A stretch of DNA of 64,000 nucleotides from the NCBI GenBank assembly GCA_018257865.1, contig JAEUBA010000009.1, positions 62,001 through 126,000 on the forward strand, read 5' to 3'. The notes beneath the pieces are model-generated. The model was not told the origin of the DNA, ran no database searches, and saw nothing but the letters and a program-made list of their open reading frames with translations. The DNA is from Stereocaulon alpinum (taxonomy: Eukaryota > Ascomycota > Lecanoromycetes > Lecanorales > Stereocaulaceae). Within the stretch, counting starts at the first letter, position 1; every line of letters starts with the position of its first letter. The translations under genes were made by a program, and so were the position numbers. Shown here piece after piece: positions 44,196-54,352 of this stretch.

Positions 44196-45907
44196 ATGAA
44201 GTTCATGGGAAGCAAATCAGAAAAGGTTGTCGATGACTCCCCAGAGCGCAACCAAGTCGGCCTCCACAACGAGCCTTTGGAGCCTTTAGAGGACATACAG
44301 AAGAGTCGCTGGGAACGCAGTTGGCCTACGATTGCATGCGGTGCTGGACTCTTCTCTGATGGCTACTTGAACGGGTACGCGCCTAGTCACTCCCATCCAG
44401 GAGGCCAGCCTCTAACATACTACAAATTAGTGTCATTGGTCAGGTCAACACTATACTGAAGATCCTCTACAAGAAACAATATACTGCATCTTCGGCCCAG
44501 AAGAATGTCGCCTCCATTGCCTTTGCTGGTACTGTCATTGGACAATTGTTTTTTGGATGGATGAGCGATCACTACTCCCGAAAATGGGCTCTCTTGACCT
44601 CGACCATAATCCTCTTCGTCTTCGCCGCGCTCGGTGCTGGCTCTTACGGTGGCGGAACCGTCCATGGCATATTCAACGCACTGGTCGCGTACCGCTTCTT
44701 GCTAGGTATCGGTATTGGGTACGTACAATATGGATGGTCAGTTACATGTCTTCCAACTAATAGATTGGCAGTGGAGAATATCCAGCTGGCAGTGTTGCAT
44801 GTGCCGAAAGCACAGGAGAGCTCAAGAGAGGGCATAGGAATAGGTGGTTCATCATGTTCACCAACGTTCAAATCGATCTCGGATTTGTTGCCTCATCGTT
44901 CGTTCCCATGCTTGTCGTCTTGGCCACTACCGAAAGCCATCTACGAGCAGCCTGGAGGATTTGTCTTGGACTTGGTGTTATTCCACCTCTCAGTCTCGTC
45001 TACTTGCGGTTGAAGCTTAAGGAGCCGGAAGAGTTCAACCGCCAGACTATGAAGAATACTAGGACGCCGTGGTGGCTGGTCATAAAGTGAGAGAAGGACT
45101 CACTTTCACGCATGTTCCTTGGGTACTGACGGCAACAGGTTTTACTGGTTCCGTCTCATGATCGTCTCTACAATCTGGTTTATCTACGACTTCTCGGCCT
45201 ACTCCTTCGGCATCTATGGCTCCGCCTGGCTCGCAATCATCCTTGGCGACACTGCTCCACTCTGGAAGTCTTTCGGCTGGTACACTGTCGTCAACCTGTT
45301 CTACCTGCCAGGTGCCATTGGCGGCGCTTTCCTCAGCGACATCATGGGACCTCGCCTTGCTCTCGGTGTGTTCGTCTTCGCTCAAGGTGTAGTAGGCTTC
45401 ATCATGGCTGGTGTCTACGCTCAACTCGACACCGCTGCTCACGTCGCCGGATTCGTCGTCGTCTATGGTATCTTCCTATCCCTTGGGGAGGCTGGACCTG
45501 GCGATAACATTGGCCTGGTTGCCTCTAAGACCAGTGCAACAGCTATTCGGGGTCAATACTATGCGATCGCCGCGGCCTTTGGGAAGATCGGCGCATTTGT
45601 TGGCACCTACCTTTTCCCGATCATTCAAGCCAACGCTCCAGGCGGCGCCACCAGTGTGCGCGGTGGCCAGGATCCTTTCTTCGTCAGCAGCGCTCTTTGC
45701 ATATTCAGTGCATTCTTGACATTTTTCTTCCTGCCAAATATCACCCAGGACACGATCACTGAGGAAGACATCAAGTTCAGAGCATATCTTGAGGCGAACG
45801 GTTGGGATACGAGGCAAATGGGAAGTAAGGAATATCAGATGCGGAGCAATTCCACTGTGAACACAACGACAGGTGGGAAGCCTGTGGAGCTAATGGAGAA
45901 GATCTGA
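44196..45907 (+). CDS. GIT1-like glycerophosphodiester/phosphate MFS transporter
   Basis: Plasma-membrane MFS proton symporter, about 516 aa. Exons: 44196-44374, 44431-44718, 44772-45086 and 45139-45907, introns 56, 53 and 52 bp, phases consistent. The ATG at 44196 follows GCCAAC, a good context; the frame's upstream part starts with a non-ATG codon. Motifs: Asp-Gly-Tyr after the first helix start, Gly-Trp-Met-Ser-Asp-His-Tyr-Ser-Arg-Lys after helix 2 (loop 2-3), Gly-Glu-Tyr-Pro-Ala-Gly-Ser in helix 4 and a late Ile-Thr-Glu-Glu-Asp-Ile-Lys-Phe-Arg-x-Tyr-Leu-Glu-Ala-Asn-Gly-Trp-Asp. That C-terminal segment is characteristic of the Git1 subfamily (glycerophosphoinositol and glycerophosphocholine uptake) next to phosphate and carboxylate porters. 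Substrate assignment is by similarity only. It is followed by the methylthioadenosine phosphorylase gene, 349 bp downstream on the same strand. Confidence 0.85.
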
Positions 45908-46256
45908 AGAGGAGGCATTTATTGAAACGAGTATTAGAGACGGTGTCGTGGTGCCGATTATGAGAAATCCCCTTTAGCTTTTGTATCGGCTTCCTTTTAC
46001 GTACATAGGCACTCAGTCATGTTGTTGATACTGTCGGGATGCCAAATTCATATGATGCACGACCATACGCTTGAGCGGGTGACTTTCCGTAAACAGAACA
46101 TTCACGTCCCCCTGGATTAGTGCAGCTGCATAACGGTAGCACATACTCAATATCCGCTCCACTGAAACCATCTGGTAACGCGTAGATTTTTCCAAAGCCT
46201 CTCCTTTCTGCCTTCACCTACTCTCATCCATTCTCCTCTCCACCCCCTCCGCCATC
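45908..46256. other. short same-strand spacer
   Basis: 3' flank of the transporter gene and promoter/leader of the phosphorylase gene. The last 50 bp are C/T-rich. Nothing else seen. Confidence 0.5.
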
Positions 46257-47473
46257 ATGGCCGAACTCCCAACCACATACGCACGCAAGCCCTCCCCTCC
46301 CTCAATTCCTCTACATCTACTGACTTCGAATTCCAGACCCAGTCCCCATAGCCATAATAGGCGGCACAGGCCTCTCCTCCCTCCCCTCCTCCTCATTCAC
46401 GCCCATCGCCCTAATCCCCGAAACACCCACACCCTGGGGTCTCCCCTCCTCGCCCATCTCCATCCTCTCCTACACGCCTCCCACCAGCGCCTCACATTCC
46501 AAACCCCAAGTCGTAGCCTTTCTGGCGAGGCACGGTCTGCATCACCAGTATGCACCGCATGAGATACCCAATCGGGCGAATGTGGCTGCGTTGAAGAAGT
46601 TGGGGGTCAGGAGTGTGGTGGGGTTTAGTGCTGTGGGGAGTTTGAGGGAGGAGGTGAAGCCGAGGGATTTTTGTGTTGCTGGGGGGGTGGTGGATTGGAC
46701 TAAGGGTGTGAGTTTGCAATATGATATCTACGGGACCAGAGCGATCTGGAGAGAATGCTGGTGGGAGGGATTGCTATGGACATATGGACCTGACTCGAAA
46801 GGTTTATGTATAGGTACGACCATGGACATTCTTCGAAGCCGGCATGGTAGGCCACATCAGCATGGCCGACCCCTTCGACAAGCCTCTTTCAGACGCCATT
46901 CACAAAGCCATCTCTCCCCCCGGCGTGCTGGAAGGTGAAAATATGAAAGTCCACAACGGCAACACAGTAATCTGCATCGAAGGCCCCCAATTCTCCACCC
47001 GGTCCGAATCCCTCCTCTACCGCTCCCTCCCCACCACGCCCCCCATATCATGCATAAACATGTCCGCGGTCCCCGAATGCAAACTCTTCCGCGAAGCAGA
47101 AATGGCCTACGCTTTGATACTAATGAGCACGGACTATGATAGCTGGCACAGCATCAACGAGGGAGTGAGTGTGAATATGGTCATGGGGCATATGGTAGCG
47201 AACGGGAAGAATGCGCAGAGGGCTGTGGTTGCTATTTTGGAGGAGCTGAGTCGGGATGAGGAGGGGGAGGTTGTGCGGGCGCAGAGGTGGGAGAGGGAGA
47301 GTCGGGGGGGAGTTATGGGGTTGTATAAGAGGGATGGGAGGGGGGATGAGGCGGTTGAGAGGTTGAGGTGGTTGTTTGGGGAGGAGTGGTTGAGGGAGCC
47401 GGAGAAGGAGGGGGAGGGGGAGGGGGAGACTGTAGAAGAGGTGGTTGATGAGATGGTAAAGGAGGAGGCGTAG
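46257..47473 (+). CDS. S-methyl-5'-thioadenosine phosphorylase
   Basis: Methionine-salvage enzyme: methylthioadenosine plus phosphate gives adenine plus 5-methylthioribose-1-phosphate. Three exons: 46257-46284, 46337-46707 and 46814-47473; phases agree, about 352 aa. The first intron (46285-46336, 52 bp) begins with GC (GCAAGC) instead of GT and ends CCAG, with a CTGAC branch site. The second intron is 106 bp (GTGAGT...ATAG). Motifs: Gly-Gly-Thr-Gly-Leu (phosphate loop), Ala-Arg-His-Gly, Phe-Ser-Ala-Val-Gly-Ser-Leu, Glu-Gly-Pro-Gln-Phe-Ser-Thr-Arg, and Met-Ser-Ala-Val-Pro-Glu followed by Ser-Thr-Asp-Tyr-Asp. The last 60 residues are a Glu-rich tail longer than in most relatives. The BUD22-family gene faces it, 125 bp away (convergent). 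Confidence 0.88.
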
Positions 47474-47598
47474 GGGGTTGTCGGGAGGGATGATGAAAAG
47501 TTCGAGACGACAGCTTTCGCTCTGGCATGCATTAAGGATAGATGATAGACCATGGCATTTCGCTCTAGCATGCCTGAAGATAGACGAACGATAGACCC

Positions 47599-49027
47599 TC
47601 AACTAAAAACAACCTTCTTCCCCTGAGAAGCAACAGTCTGCTTCTTCTCCTTCGCCTTCTTCGCCGCCTCCCACGACGGATGCAATGGCCCCTCAGCAGC
47701 AGCAGCAGCAGCAGCAGCCGCCTTCCCTTTCCTCACAGCAACAGGCCCACTATTAGCCCCACTACTCATAGGCCCTCTCCCCCTCCCTCCACCCCCTCCC
47801 ATCCCTCCCCTCGACCCACCCAACGCACCTCTCCCTCTCCCCCTCCCCCTCCCCCTCCCCCTCATCCCCTCATCCCCCCCCCTAGCCCCCCTCCTAACAT
47901 CCCACCCCGCATCCCTATCCACCGGCCCATTCTTCAAATGATTCGCATTCTTGCCGAATTTCTTTTCCCATAGCGCCCTTCGAGCCTGTTGACCGCGTCT
48001 GTTTTTTCGAGGGTGGGGTTCTGTGTCGGAGATGTCTGATGCGGATGAGGAGGCGGAGCCGGGGTAGTAGCCGCTTGTTGAGAGGGTGGGGAGGAAGGTT
48101 GTGGATTTAGGTGGTGCGGTTGTTGTGGTGGGGTGGGACTTTTTGGGGGGGTTGGGGGGTGGGTAGGGGGGTTCTGTTATGTTGTTGGGGTTTAGGTGGT
48201 GGTGGTGGGGGGCGGAGGGTGTTGAGTCTGAGTCTGAGTCTGAGGATGCGGCTAGTCGTGAGGCGTATAGATTATAGGCATCTTCTTCTTCTTCGTCGTC
48301 AGTGTTTCTAGAGACGTCACTCTGTTGCGTAGGTTCTGAATCGGATAGCCCCTCCCATTCGCTATCGGTCTCTTTGGGGGATCGCTCTCGTTTTGAAGCA
48401 GGCGCCTCTCTTGAGACTTTTGTTGGAGTCCCATTTTCATAGTCGTTCGCCCTTAATCGCTTCTTCTTGCCTTCTTTGATCTCGGGTAATGCCAGTATTG
48501 CTCTTATATCCTTCAATGTTGCGGTTATGGCGGTCTGTACGGGAGCAGACTTGAACAATCTAGCCTGCACATTCGCATACGCCGTGTCCAGTGGCTTCCG
48601 TGCCGCTTCGACGGTAGTCCGTACATAGTGTGGGAAAGAAGGGTGGGATGCAATTGATTTTATCTTCAAGAGCGATCTGTAAAGGTGTAATTCTGCTGTT
48701 TTGGCCGGTTCTAATTTCTATGAGGTCCGTTTTAGCAGGGAACTCTTCACTTAGGCCATGCACGCCTACCTTTAGCGCAGCTACCTCCGCATCCAAGCGT
48801 GCAATTTCAGCTTCGTTGTTCTCCGTCTTCGCCGTCTTCTGCCGCCTGCTCAATTTCTGACGCTCTGGATATCGGGCGAATTCTAGCGATTGTGACAGCG
48901 CTCTCTTGCCCTGTTCTAGCAGTCCTTCAACTTGGTGTTGCTGAAGGCCTACGGAGGCGTTTGGATGACTGTTGGAAACTGTCTCTCTCCGACTAATCTC
49001 TTCCCATTTACGCTTAGACATCATCAT
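47599..49027 (-). CDS. BUD22/SRFB1-family ribosome-biogenesis protein
   Basis: Nucleolar protein of the Bud22 family, required in yeast for 40S ribosome assembly. Two exons on the minus strand: 49027-48770 and 48717-47599; the 52-bp intron (GTAGGC, branch CTAAA, CATAG) keeps phase, and the joined protein is about 458 aa. The N-terminus is basic and coiled-coil (Lys-Leu-Ser-Arg-Arg-Gln-Lys-Thr-Ala-Lys). The spliced region (Leu-His-Leu-Tyr-Arg-Ser-Leu-Leu-Lys-Ile-Lys-Ser-Ile-Ala) matches the family helix. Acidic Asp/Glu/Ser patches, an RG/RGG-like low-complexity stretch and a poly-Ala run coded by a CAG tract follow. The last 45 residues hold His-Pro-Ser-Trp-Glu-Ala-Ala-Lys-Lys-Ala-Lys-Glu-Lys-Lys, the Bud22 C-terminal signature, together with the upstream Gln-Gln-Ala-Arg-Arg-Ala-Leu-Trp-Glu-Lys-Lys-Phe-Gly. 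Confidence 0.85.
47694..47717. repeat. (CAG)8 trinucleotide tract
   Basis: Eight uninterrupted CAG units on the plus strand, coding for poly-Ala on the minus strand inside the BUD22-family gene. Adjacent CCT/CCC-rich sequence (47760-47880) encodes the Gly/Arg-rich part. Confidence 0.95.
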
Positions 49028-49334
49028 GGAGAGAGCATTTATGGATCACATCGAGAGACTCTGAATGAAACAAGAGCGGCTCGGAGATATCGGCTTTCAG
49101 CCCTATGGCCACGGTGGTGCTACTGTATCTTGGTGGGACGCGTCGAACCGTCCTTCCTCCCTCCATCTGCTTTTCATCTGCTGTTGTATGATTTGCCATC
49201 TGCAATGTTCACTCTTGCTTCTCTGCATTGAGTTCTCTTCTCATTCAATTCTTGAAGTCTGGTTTGACTCTGCTGCCCTGAGCTGAAGCCCTTGTTGCCT
49301 GTTCTTTCGAACCCTTTGTTGCTTGTTCTTTGCC
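49028..49334. promoter_or_regulatory. divergent promoter region
   Basis: 307 bp between the start codons of the BUD22-family gene (minus) and the polytopic membrane protein gene (plus). Both must be driven from here; overlapping or shared elements are likely. No specific binding site could be named. The CT-rich stretch before 49335 may be the transcription start region of the plus-strand gene. Confidence 0.5.
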
Positions 49335-50546
49335 ATGCCTTCCCTCATCAACACTGCTAGATTTGGCCTCCTTCTTTTCTCTGCCGCTGGATTCTATGTT
49401 ACATGGTATATGTTCATGAACAATGGTACTGTTGATCACATGACGCGTATCCGCGAGGTCGGGCCTCGACTGCTGCCCGGTACTAAAGAGCCTTTGAAGA
49501 CTGTTTACACCGGGGTTCCTGCCGTTGACCAGCAACTGACCATTCTGACTACCTTATTCTGGGAGCAAGTGGACGGATCGAACCCTAGCGCCTCGTTATT
49601 CTGCTTTCACTTTGCTACGCAAGCTGCGTGTGGATGGGGCCTGCTTCTGCTTGAGACTTTGAGATGTGGCAATCGGTGGAAGATCATCTCTTTGTGAGTG
49701 TGATACAACAATGATGCTACTTGAGGCCAAATACTCATATGTAGTAGTCTAGGTATATGGGGTTTTCTGGTCCAGAACGCTGCTTATGCTGTCATACTAC
49801 CCATCTATCTGGCCTTGCACCTCTGGACATCGCCTTTGACATCGTCTAAACGCCTTTCTCATTACCTGGTTGACACTCCGAACACTGCCGCTGTCTTCGG
49901 GTCGATGATTCTGGGCTATATTCTGCCGTCCATTGTCATGTCTCTGCCTGCACCATCTGTCATCAGCTTTGATCAGAAACAGGTGTACATTGCAATCTGG
50001 CAATTGTTTCCAGTCTGGGTTTCTTTGTTCCAAGCAATTTTGCCGCACGTTTTGCCAAACTTGGGGAAACAACACTCCGCCAAATCTTCCACTCAACAGG
50101 CATTCAACACTATGAGGGTCCTTTACATTGGTTTGCTCACTTTTGCTGGCATTGGCCAAATCTCCACTGCATCTTTGCTCTTGGTCTCGAAATTCTTCCC
50201 CGGCCTTTTCGCTACCGAGTTTCGAGGGGCCTTCAATCCCGGAAAGGTCTTCCTTCCAGCGGCCATTTCTCCGTCCACCAGAATGCCCTCGATAGGGGCT
50301 GGAGCCCATCAACTACTGCAGTACGATGAATACGTCGGCTCGGCAGCAATGGTTCTCTGGGGCACTGTGCTATTCACAAATACGTATCGAATTCTTGAAT
50401 GTCGTCAAAATATGGCATCACTGCTCGCGCAGGGCACGGCCGCGATGCTTCTCACAGGCCCATTGGGTTATGCAACTGCTTGTATATGGGCAAGAGATGA
50501 ATTGGTCATTGCCGAAGCTGGAGAAGATGCCAAGAAATTGAACTGA
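49335..50546 (+). CDS. polytopic membrane protein of unknown function
   Basis: Two exons, 49335-49693 and 49748-50546; the 54-bp intron (GTGAGT...TAGTAG) keeps phase, 385 aa. Seven or eight hydrophobic segments are visible: residues about 8-26, 80-105, 116-142, 160-180, 195-220, 245-268, 315-335 and 345-370. Loops are short and carry few charged motifs. The overall plan (about 8 membrane helices, ~380 aa) recalls integral membrane proteins found in some fungal terpenoid clusters, but no cluster neighbours are present here, so I do not assign that role. The ATG at 49335 (GCCATGCC) is preferred; a non-ATG extension upstream is open. No catalytic residues are recognised. Confidence 0.7.
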
Positions 50547-50844
50547 GAGTGACAGAACTCCCTCAAAGCTTGTCTTCTAAGCTGGGACATTACGCGACCG
50601 ACACTCTCTCCAACGTGCAAGATATCACATGGTAAATGGTCTACTCAAAATTAGCTGAGGCTAATTGATTTCATTCCATAATCTCAAGAATTGCTCTTCC
50701 GGTAAGCTCCTTCGAATCCAAGAACCCCTGTCTGCCGGAACCTGTGAAGCCGGAATCAACGTAAAGTGAACACCTGGAATTTCTAGGCTTGCTGAATCTG
50801 CCCATCAATACACTCGGTACTCATCGTACCAAGTCGGGTGCAAC

Positions 50845-51884
50845 ATGGCTTCTTTCTTGGATCTGCCATGCGAGATCCGTCTAATGATATACCCTTATCT
50901 GTTACAATTCGAACGCCCCATCTACCCTATGCAGAGCTTTCTTCATCACAGCAGCTGGACATCACCGATGGTTCCCAGGTCGATTGAAACGAAATGCATC
51001 AATTGGCAGTCTCAAAGGTGTTCGATTCTCCAAATTAACCACCAGATCCGAGACGAAGCGCTCCCTATCCTCTTCGCCGAGAACATAGGCTCAGTGTGTC
51101 ACATAAAACACGAAAATATGACAAAACGTCCTTTCTCACGCTGCTATGTGCAAGAACCCTGCACCCGCAAACGTATCGACTCTGAAGAGCCACAAAGCTT
51201 GGTGACTATCTTCCGAGAGCACGAAGCGATCAGGGCCGATATCATCAACGAGCTCTATCCGTCGCTGTTCTCGTGTTTCGCTACCGTCCGAATTAATTTC
51301 GACTGGATGCTTCAAGGCGATGCTCGCGTTGCGGGCTCTTGTCTTCTCAACCCCAAAGGAATCCCATCGGACTACTGGGACCGCCAGATCCCCAGGCGGA
51401 GTTCCTGTCTCGAGCTTATGGCGATGCTTGAGCCGCTTTGCAAACGCCTCCTAATAACAAGTCCTAATAAAAGAAAATGGATCGTTCTTCTCTTGCCGTG
51501 AGTTGATGTAGTAGTTTCACGTCACGCTCCACACATACTGATCGATCTTCCAGGTCATTACACGATTTGGAAGGTGACCGAGAGAAAAACTTCCGGAAGC
51601 AGATGGTGAAATCGGGGTTGATGGAATTACTCACATCAATTTCACGGGTACGATCCCTTCAGATCAGACACGGCCAATGTCATGGTTTTGCATGTCCAGG
51701 CTCAGGTACCCAGAGTGTTGGGTCGTCTCCCTTCAGCGTTGCTTTGGAGGAGGAAATTGAGCGCTTAGCTTCGCTCAAAGACAAGGAGCCACGCTCGCTT
51801 GCAAATTCTACGAGGAAATGTCGAGTCCTGAGGCGACCCCAGCCAAGGGCAACGCTTTCTAAGGTTTCGAAACGTAGCAGATAG
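50845..51884 (+). CDS. 2EXR/F-box-like protein
   Basis: Two exons, 50845-51497 and 51554-51884, 56-bp intron (GTGAGT...CCAG), phase kept, 327 aa. The N-terminus has the Leu-Pro-Cys-Glu-Ile-Arg-x-x-Ile-Tyr motif typical of the fungal 2EXR family, followed by conserved Cys-x-x-x-Leu-Gln-Ile-Asn-His-Gln-Ile-Arg-Asp-Glu-Ala-Leu-Pro. These motifs resemble a degenerate F-box; the function of the family is unknown. Two relatives occur further right (60212-61248 and the broken 62493-63429). The intron position (after a Pro codon at the end of the first domain) is the same in all three, supporting common ancestry. Confidence 0.75.
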
Positions 51885-52538
51885 GCCTTTGTACCAAATC
51901 GAGTCACTAATAAATAACATTTCCTGGTCAGAAGAGATTCTCAGTCGCTCACTACGACGGGTGGTGGTATTTGATGCTGGGACGCCGTCGAGGTCCCCAG
52001 GCTTTTTCATTACCCAATACCTCAGATGATTCTCTTGAATGAAAACACCCGCTGCTTCAGCGAAATCATGTGTTGCAGAATGTCCCCCAACCAGGAAATT
52101 AAATGTCATATATCTTCCCTCTAATTTCTCCAATAATTCCAAGTATCACTACATGAAAAGTTTGAGATCTTGGGCAGACCTCAACAAGACTGAGTAACTT
52201 TGCTTTCGTCTATAGACCTACGCCATGAGCTATAAAGGGCGTTATAGCCACATCTGATTGCACACGATCTTCCAGTTTAGCTCCTGCACGAGGCCGGTCG
52301 AGCCTTAAAAGTTACGGCTCAACAACATGCAGCGACTGGGAGGTGACAAAGATTGTATTGCTACATGCCAAACACCTGGCTCTGATCTTGTTAACCAACC
52401 ATCTTCCCATATCTGCGAAACGAATCGATAACACCATACCACCATAGCACAGCAAACGCTCTCCTGTCATTACCACTGACAACGCTGCTAGCCCAATCCA
52501 TGCATTCCGAACTCACCGCGAAGGGAAAGCCTGCAATT
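51885..52538. other. intergenic
   Basis: 3' flank of the 2EXR-like gene. Minus-strand frames overlapping its end are shadows. No supported gene; an upstream exon for the small spliced candidate to the right may lie here. Confidence 0.4.
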
Positions 52539-52813
52539 CAATTAAAGAATTAAAGCTGACAGAGCCTCTGGAAAAACAAATCTCGGATGCGAACGTCAAC
52601 GTCATGCACAGTAAGTGTACAAGACTAAAATCATAGCGAGAGGGTTTTCTAGATACTCCATCTGGCTTGTCGCACGTTAGCACAGCTTTGGACGAAATGA
52701 TTGAAGTCAGGGTGTTGGGTGTGTATGGAGCTGTAGAGAGGCTGGGAAAGAGAAGTGGTGGGGAGCGGCGCAGGAAAGGACGGGCTGAGGAACGAGGCAA
52801 AGATTCTCAGTGA
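52539..52813 (+). CDS. possible small spliced gene, 5' end missing
   Basis: A frame open from about 52539 meets a good donor at 52611 (GTAAGT), then a 42-bp intron with a CTAAA branch and TTTTCTAG acceptor, and continues 52653-52813 to a TGA. The spliced sequence is helical and charged: Leu-Glu-Lys-Gln-Ile-Ser-Asp, then Ser-Thr-Ala-Leu-Asp-Glu-Met-Ile-Glu-Val-Arg-Val, and a basic Arg/Lys/Gly tail. No ATG precedes it in frame, so a 5' exon must be elsewhere upstream. Not recognised. The exact fit of splice signals is the only argument; it may be chance. Confidence 0.3.
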
Positions 52814-53063
52814 AGATCCTCGAATCAACGGATTGTACAGGGTACCCATTGATGCATGCAGATGTTATAGTGTTCCAGAAATGTTTGAGATTTGTGCGGA
52901 ATTGACGGACCTAAACGGCTTATGTGCATGTGTACAGAGTAATGCGATGATATGTACCTCAGTGTCAACACGACCAAATGGGAAAAGTTTTAGGAAGCCA
53001 GCTTTCATATGGTACAGTATTGATAAATCTATCATGTAGTCCTTGTCCATATATACAGGGTTC

Positions 53064-54049
53064 TCACTTCTTCTTCTCTTCTTCCTTCGGCGGCTCGGGC
53101 TTGGGTGTTGGCAATTGAAAATCATCTGGCTTCCTGTCCTTACCAGGACCAACTTGCTCCCAAGCAGCGGTTCCCTATGAAATGTTATTACACCCAATTC
53201 TGCAAGCAATGTGTCTGTTTGACCTACCCCCTCGAAGTTTCTGAAAGCCTGTGTCAACTCTAACGGCTCTACCACTATCCGCTTCTTCTCTTCATCGTAT
53301 CGAATCTCCGTATACCCTGTTAAAGGGAAGTCCTTCCTCAATGGGTGGCCATCGAAACCATAATCCGTCATGATTCTCCGTAGATCCGGATGCCCTATGA
53401 AGAACACCCCGAACAGATCGTAGACTTCTCTTTCGTACCAATTCGCCCCATCGTACAGCGATGTGACGCTCGGCACTGGTGTAGCCTCATCTGCATACGT
53501 CTTGACTCTTATTCTCGAGTTGTGTCTCACACTGAGAAGGTTGTACACAATTTCAAATCGATTGGTCCTCGTTGGGTAATCGACAGCTGTGATGTCCGCC
53601 ACCATTGTGTACTCGGCAGCGGTATGGTATTTAAGAAACGAGATGACCGGGATGACGCCAGCCGGCGGTATGTATATGGTGAGCTCATCCTTCCAGACGG
53701 AGAATTGCTGTATGTATTTGGGCATGCATGAGAGGAGGTATTGGCCGTAGGTGTGGAGGCTCGCGGCTTTCTCTTGATACTTGTCCGTTGGGTTCACGAT
53801 GGGGGCGTGAAGCTTGCCACCAGCTGTAAGGTCTCATCAGTATCGAGTTGATTGAACTAGACAAGGCCTAGAGCACTTACGTGGGCGTTGGGCATGCCGC
53901 AAGTTCGGGATATCCTCCTGGGAAGCGACATCCTTCGTCCGTAACGCCGTACAAGTGAACTGACGGGCCGTTGAGGGTCGACCTGAGGCATTGGCTACTG
54001 GCCGTAACGCACGCCCTAAAGACTTCCCCGCCCCGAGCTTCGTAGCCAT
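53064..54049 (-). CDS. NADH:ubiquinone oxidoreductase 30-kDa subunit (complex I)
   Basis: Core peripheral-arm subunit (NDUFS3/NuoC family) of respiratory complex I, 291 aa. Three exons on the minus strand: 54049-53881, 53823-53228 and 53174-53064; introns 57 bp (GTAAGT...ACAG) and 53 bp (GTAGGT...CATAG), phase kept. The first exon gives a mitochondrial presequence (Ala/Arg/Ser-rich). The signature Glu-Arg-Glu-Val-Tyr-Asp-Leu-Phe-Gly-Val is present, followed by His-Pro-Asp-Leu-Arg-Arg-Ile, Asp-Tyr-Gly-Phe-Asp-Gly-His-Pro-Leu-Arg-Lys-Asp-Phe-Pro-Leu, and Tyr-Thr-Glu-Ile-Arg-Tyr-Asp. The C-terminal extension is rich in Lys, Glu and Pro. The long open frame that begins at 53797 reads from a GTG; the true start is the ATG at 54049. 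NOT4 starts 303 bp away in the opposite direction. Confidence 0.93.
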
Positions 54050-54352
54050 GCTTGTGAGATAGCAACTATCTAGAAGCTCGTCGCAAACGGAAGTGGTGAT
54101 GCGCTTCGACGGGCCAAACCTTGTAGGGCTTAGCGTATCGTCTTAGCGTGATATACCAGAGTTCGATCTTCGACCTTACCTCAAACCCATCTCATCTTTT
54201 CCTGTCATTTCCATACCTCTGCACTCACAGCGTCGTGCTTCTCAGGGTTCCAACAGGCGTTTACTGACATCTTAATGCTGATATTATAAACACATACCTC
54301 ATACTTCGCCTTGCGCGATCCTTTCTCTTCGCCGCCATCTACCCCTTCCACC
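54050..54352. promoter_or_regulatory. divergent promoter between complex I subunit and NOT4
   Basis: 303 bp separate the two start codons. The region includes several pyrimidine-rich tracts. It must serve both a respiratory gene and an mRNA-decay/ubiquitin gene; no defined site could be called by eye. Confidence 0.5.

Noticed and set aside
47120..47602. Long minus-strand frames (145-160 codons) opposite the end of the phosphorylase gene
   Set aside because: They are shadows of the plus-strand coding region, with Pro/Leu/Ser low complexity from its Glu-rich tail; the plus-strand frame has clear enzyme motifs.
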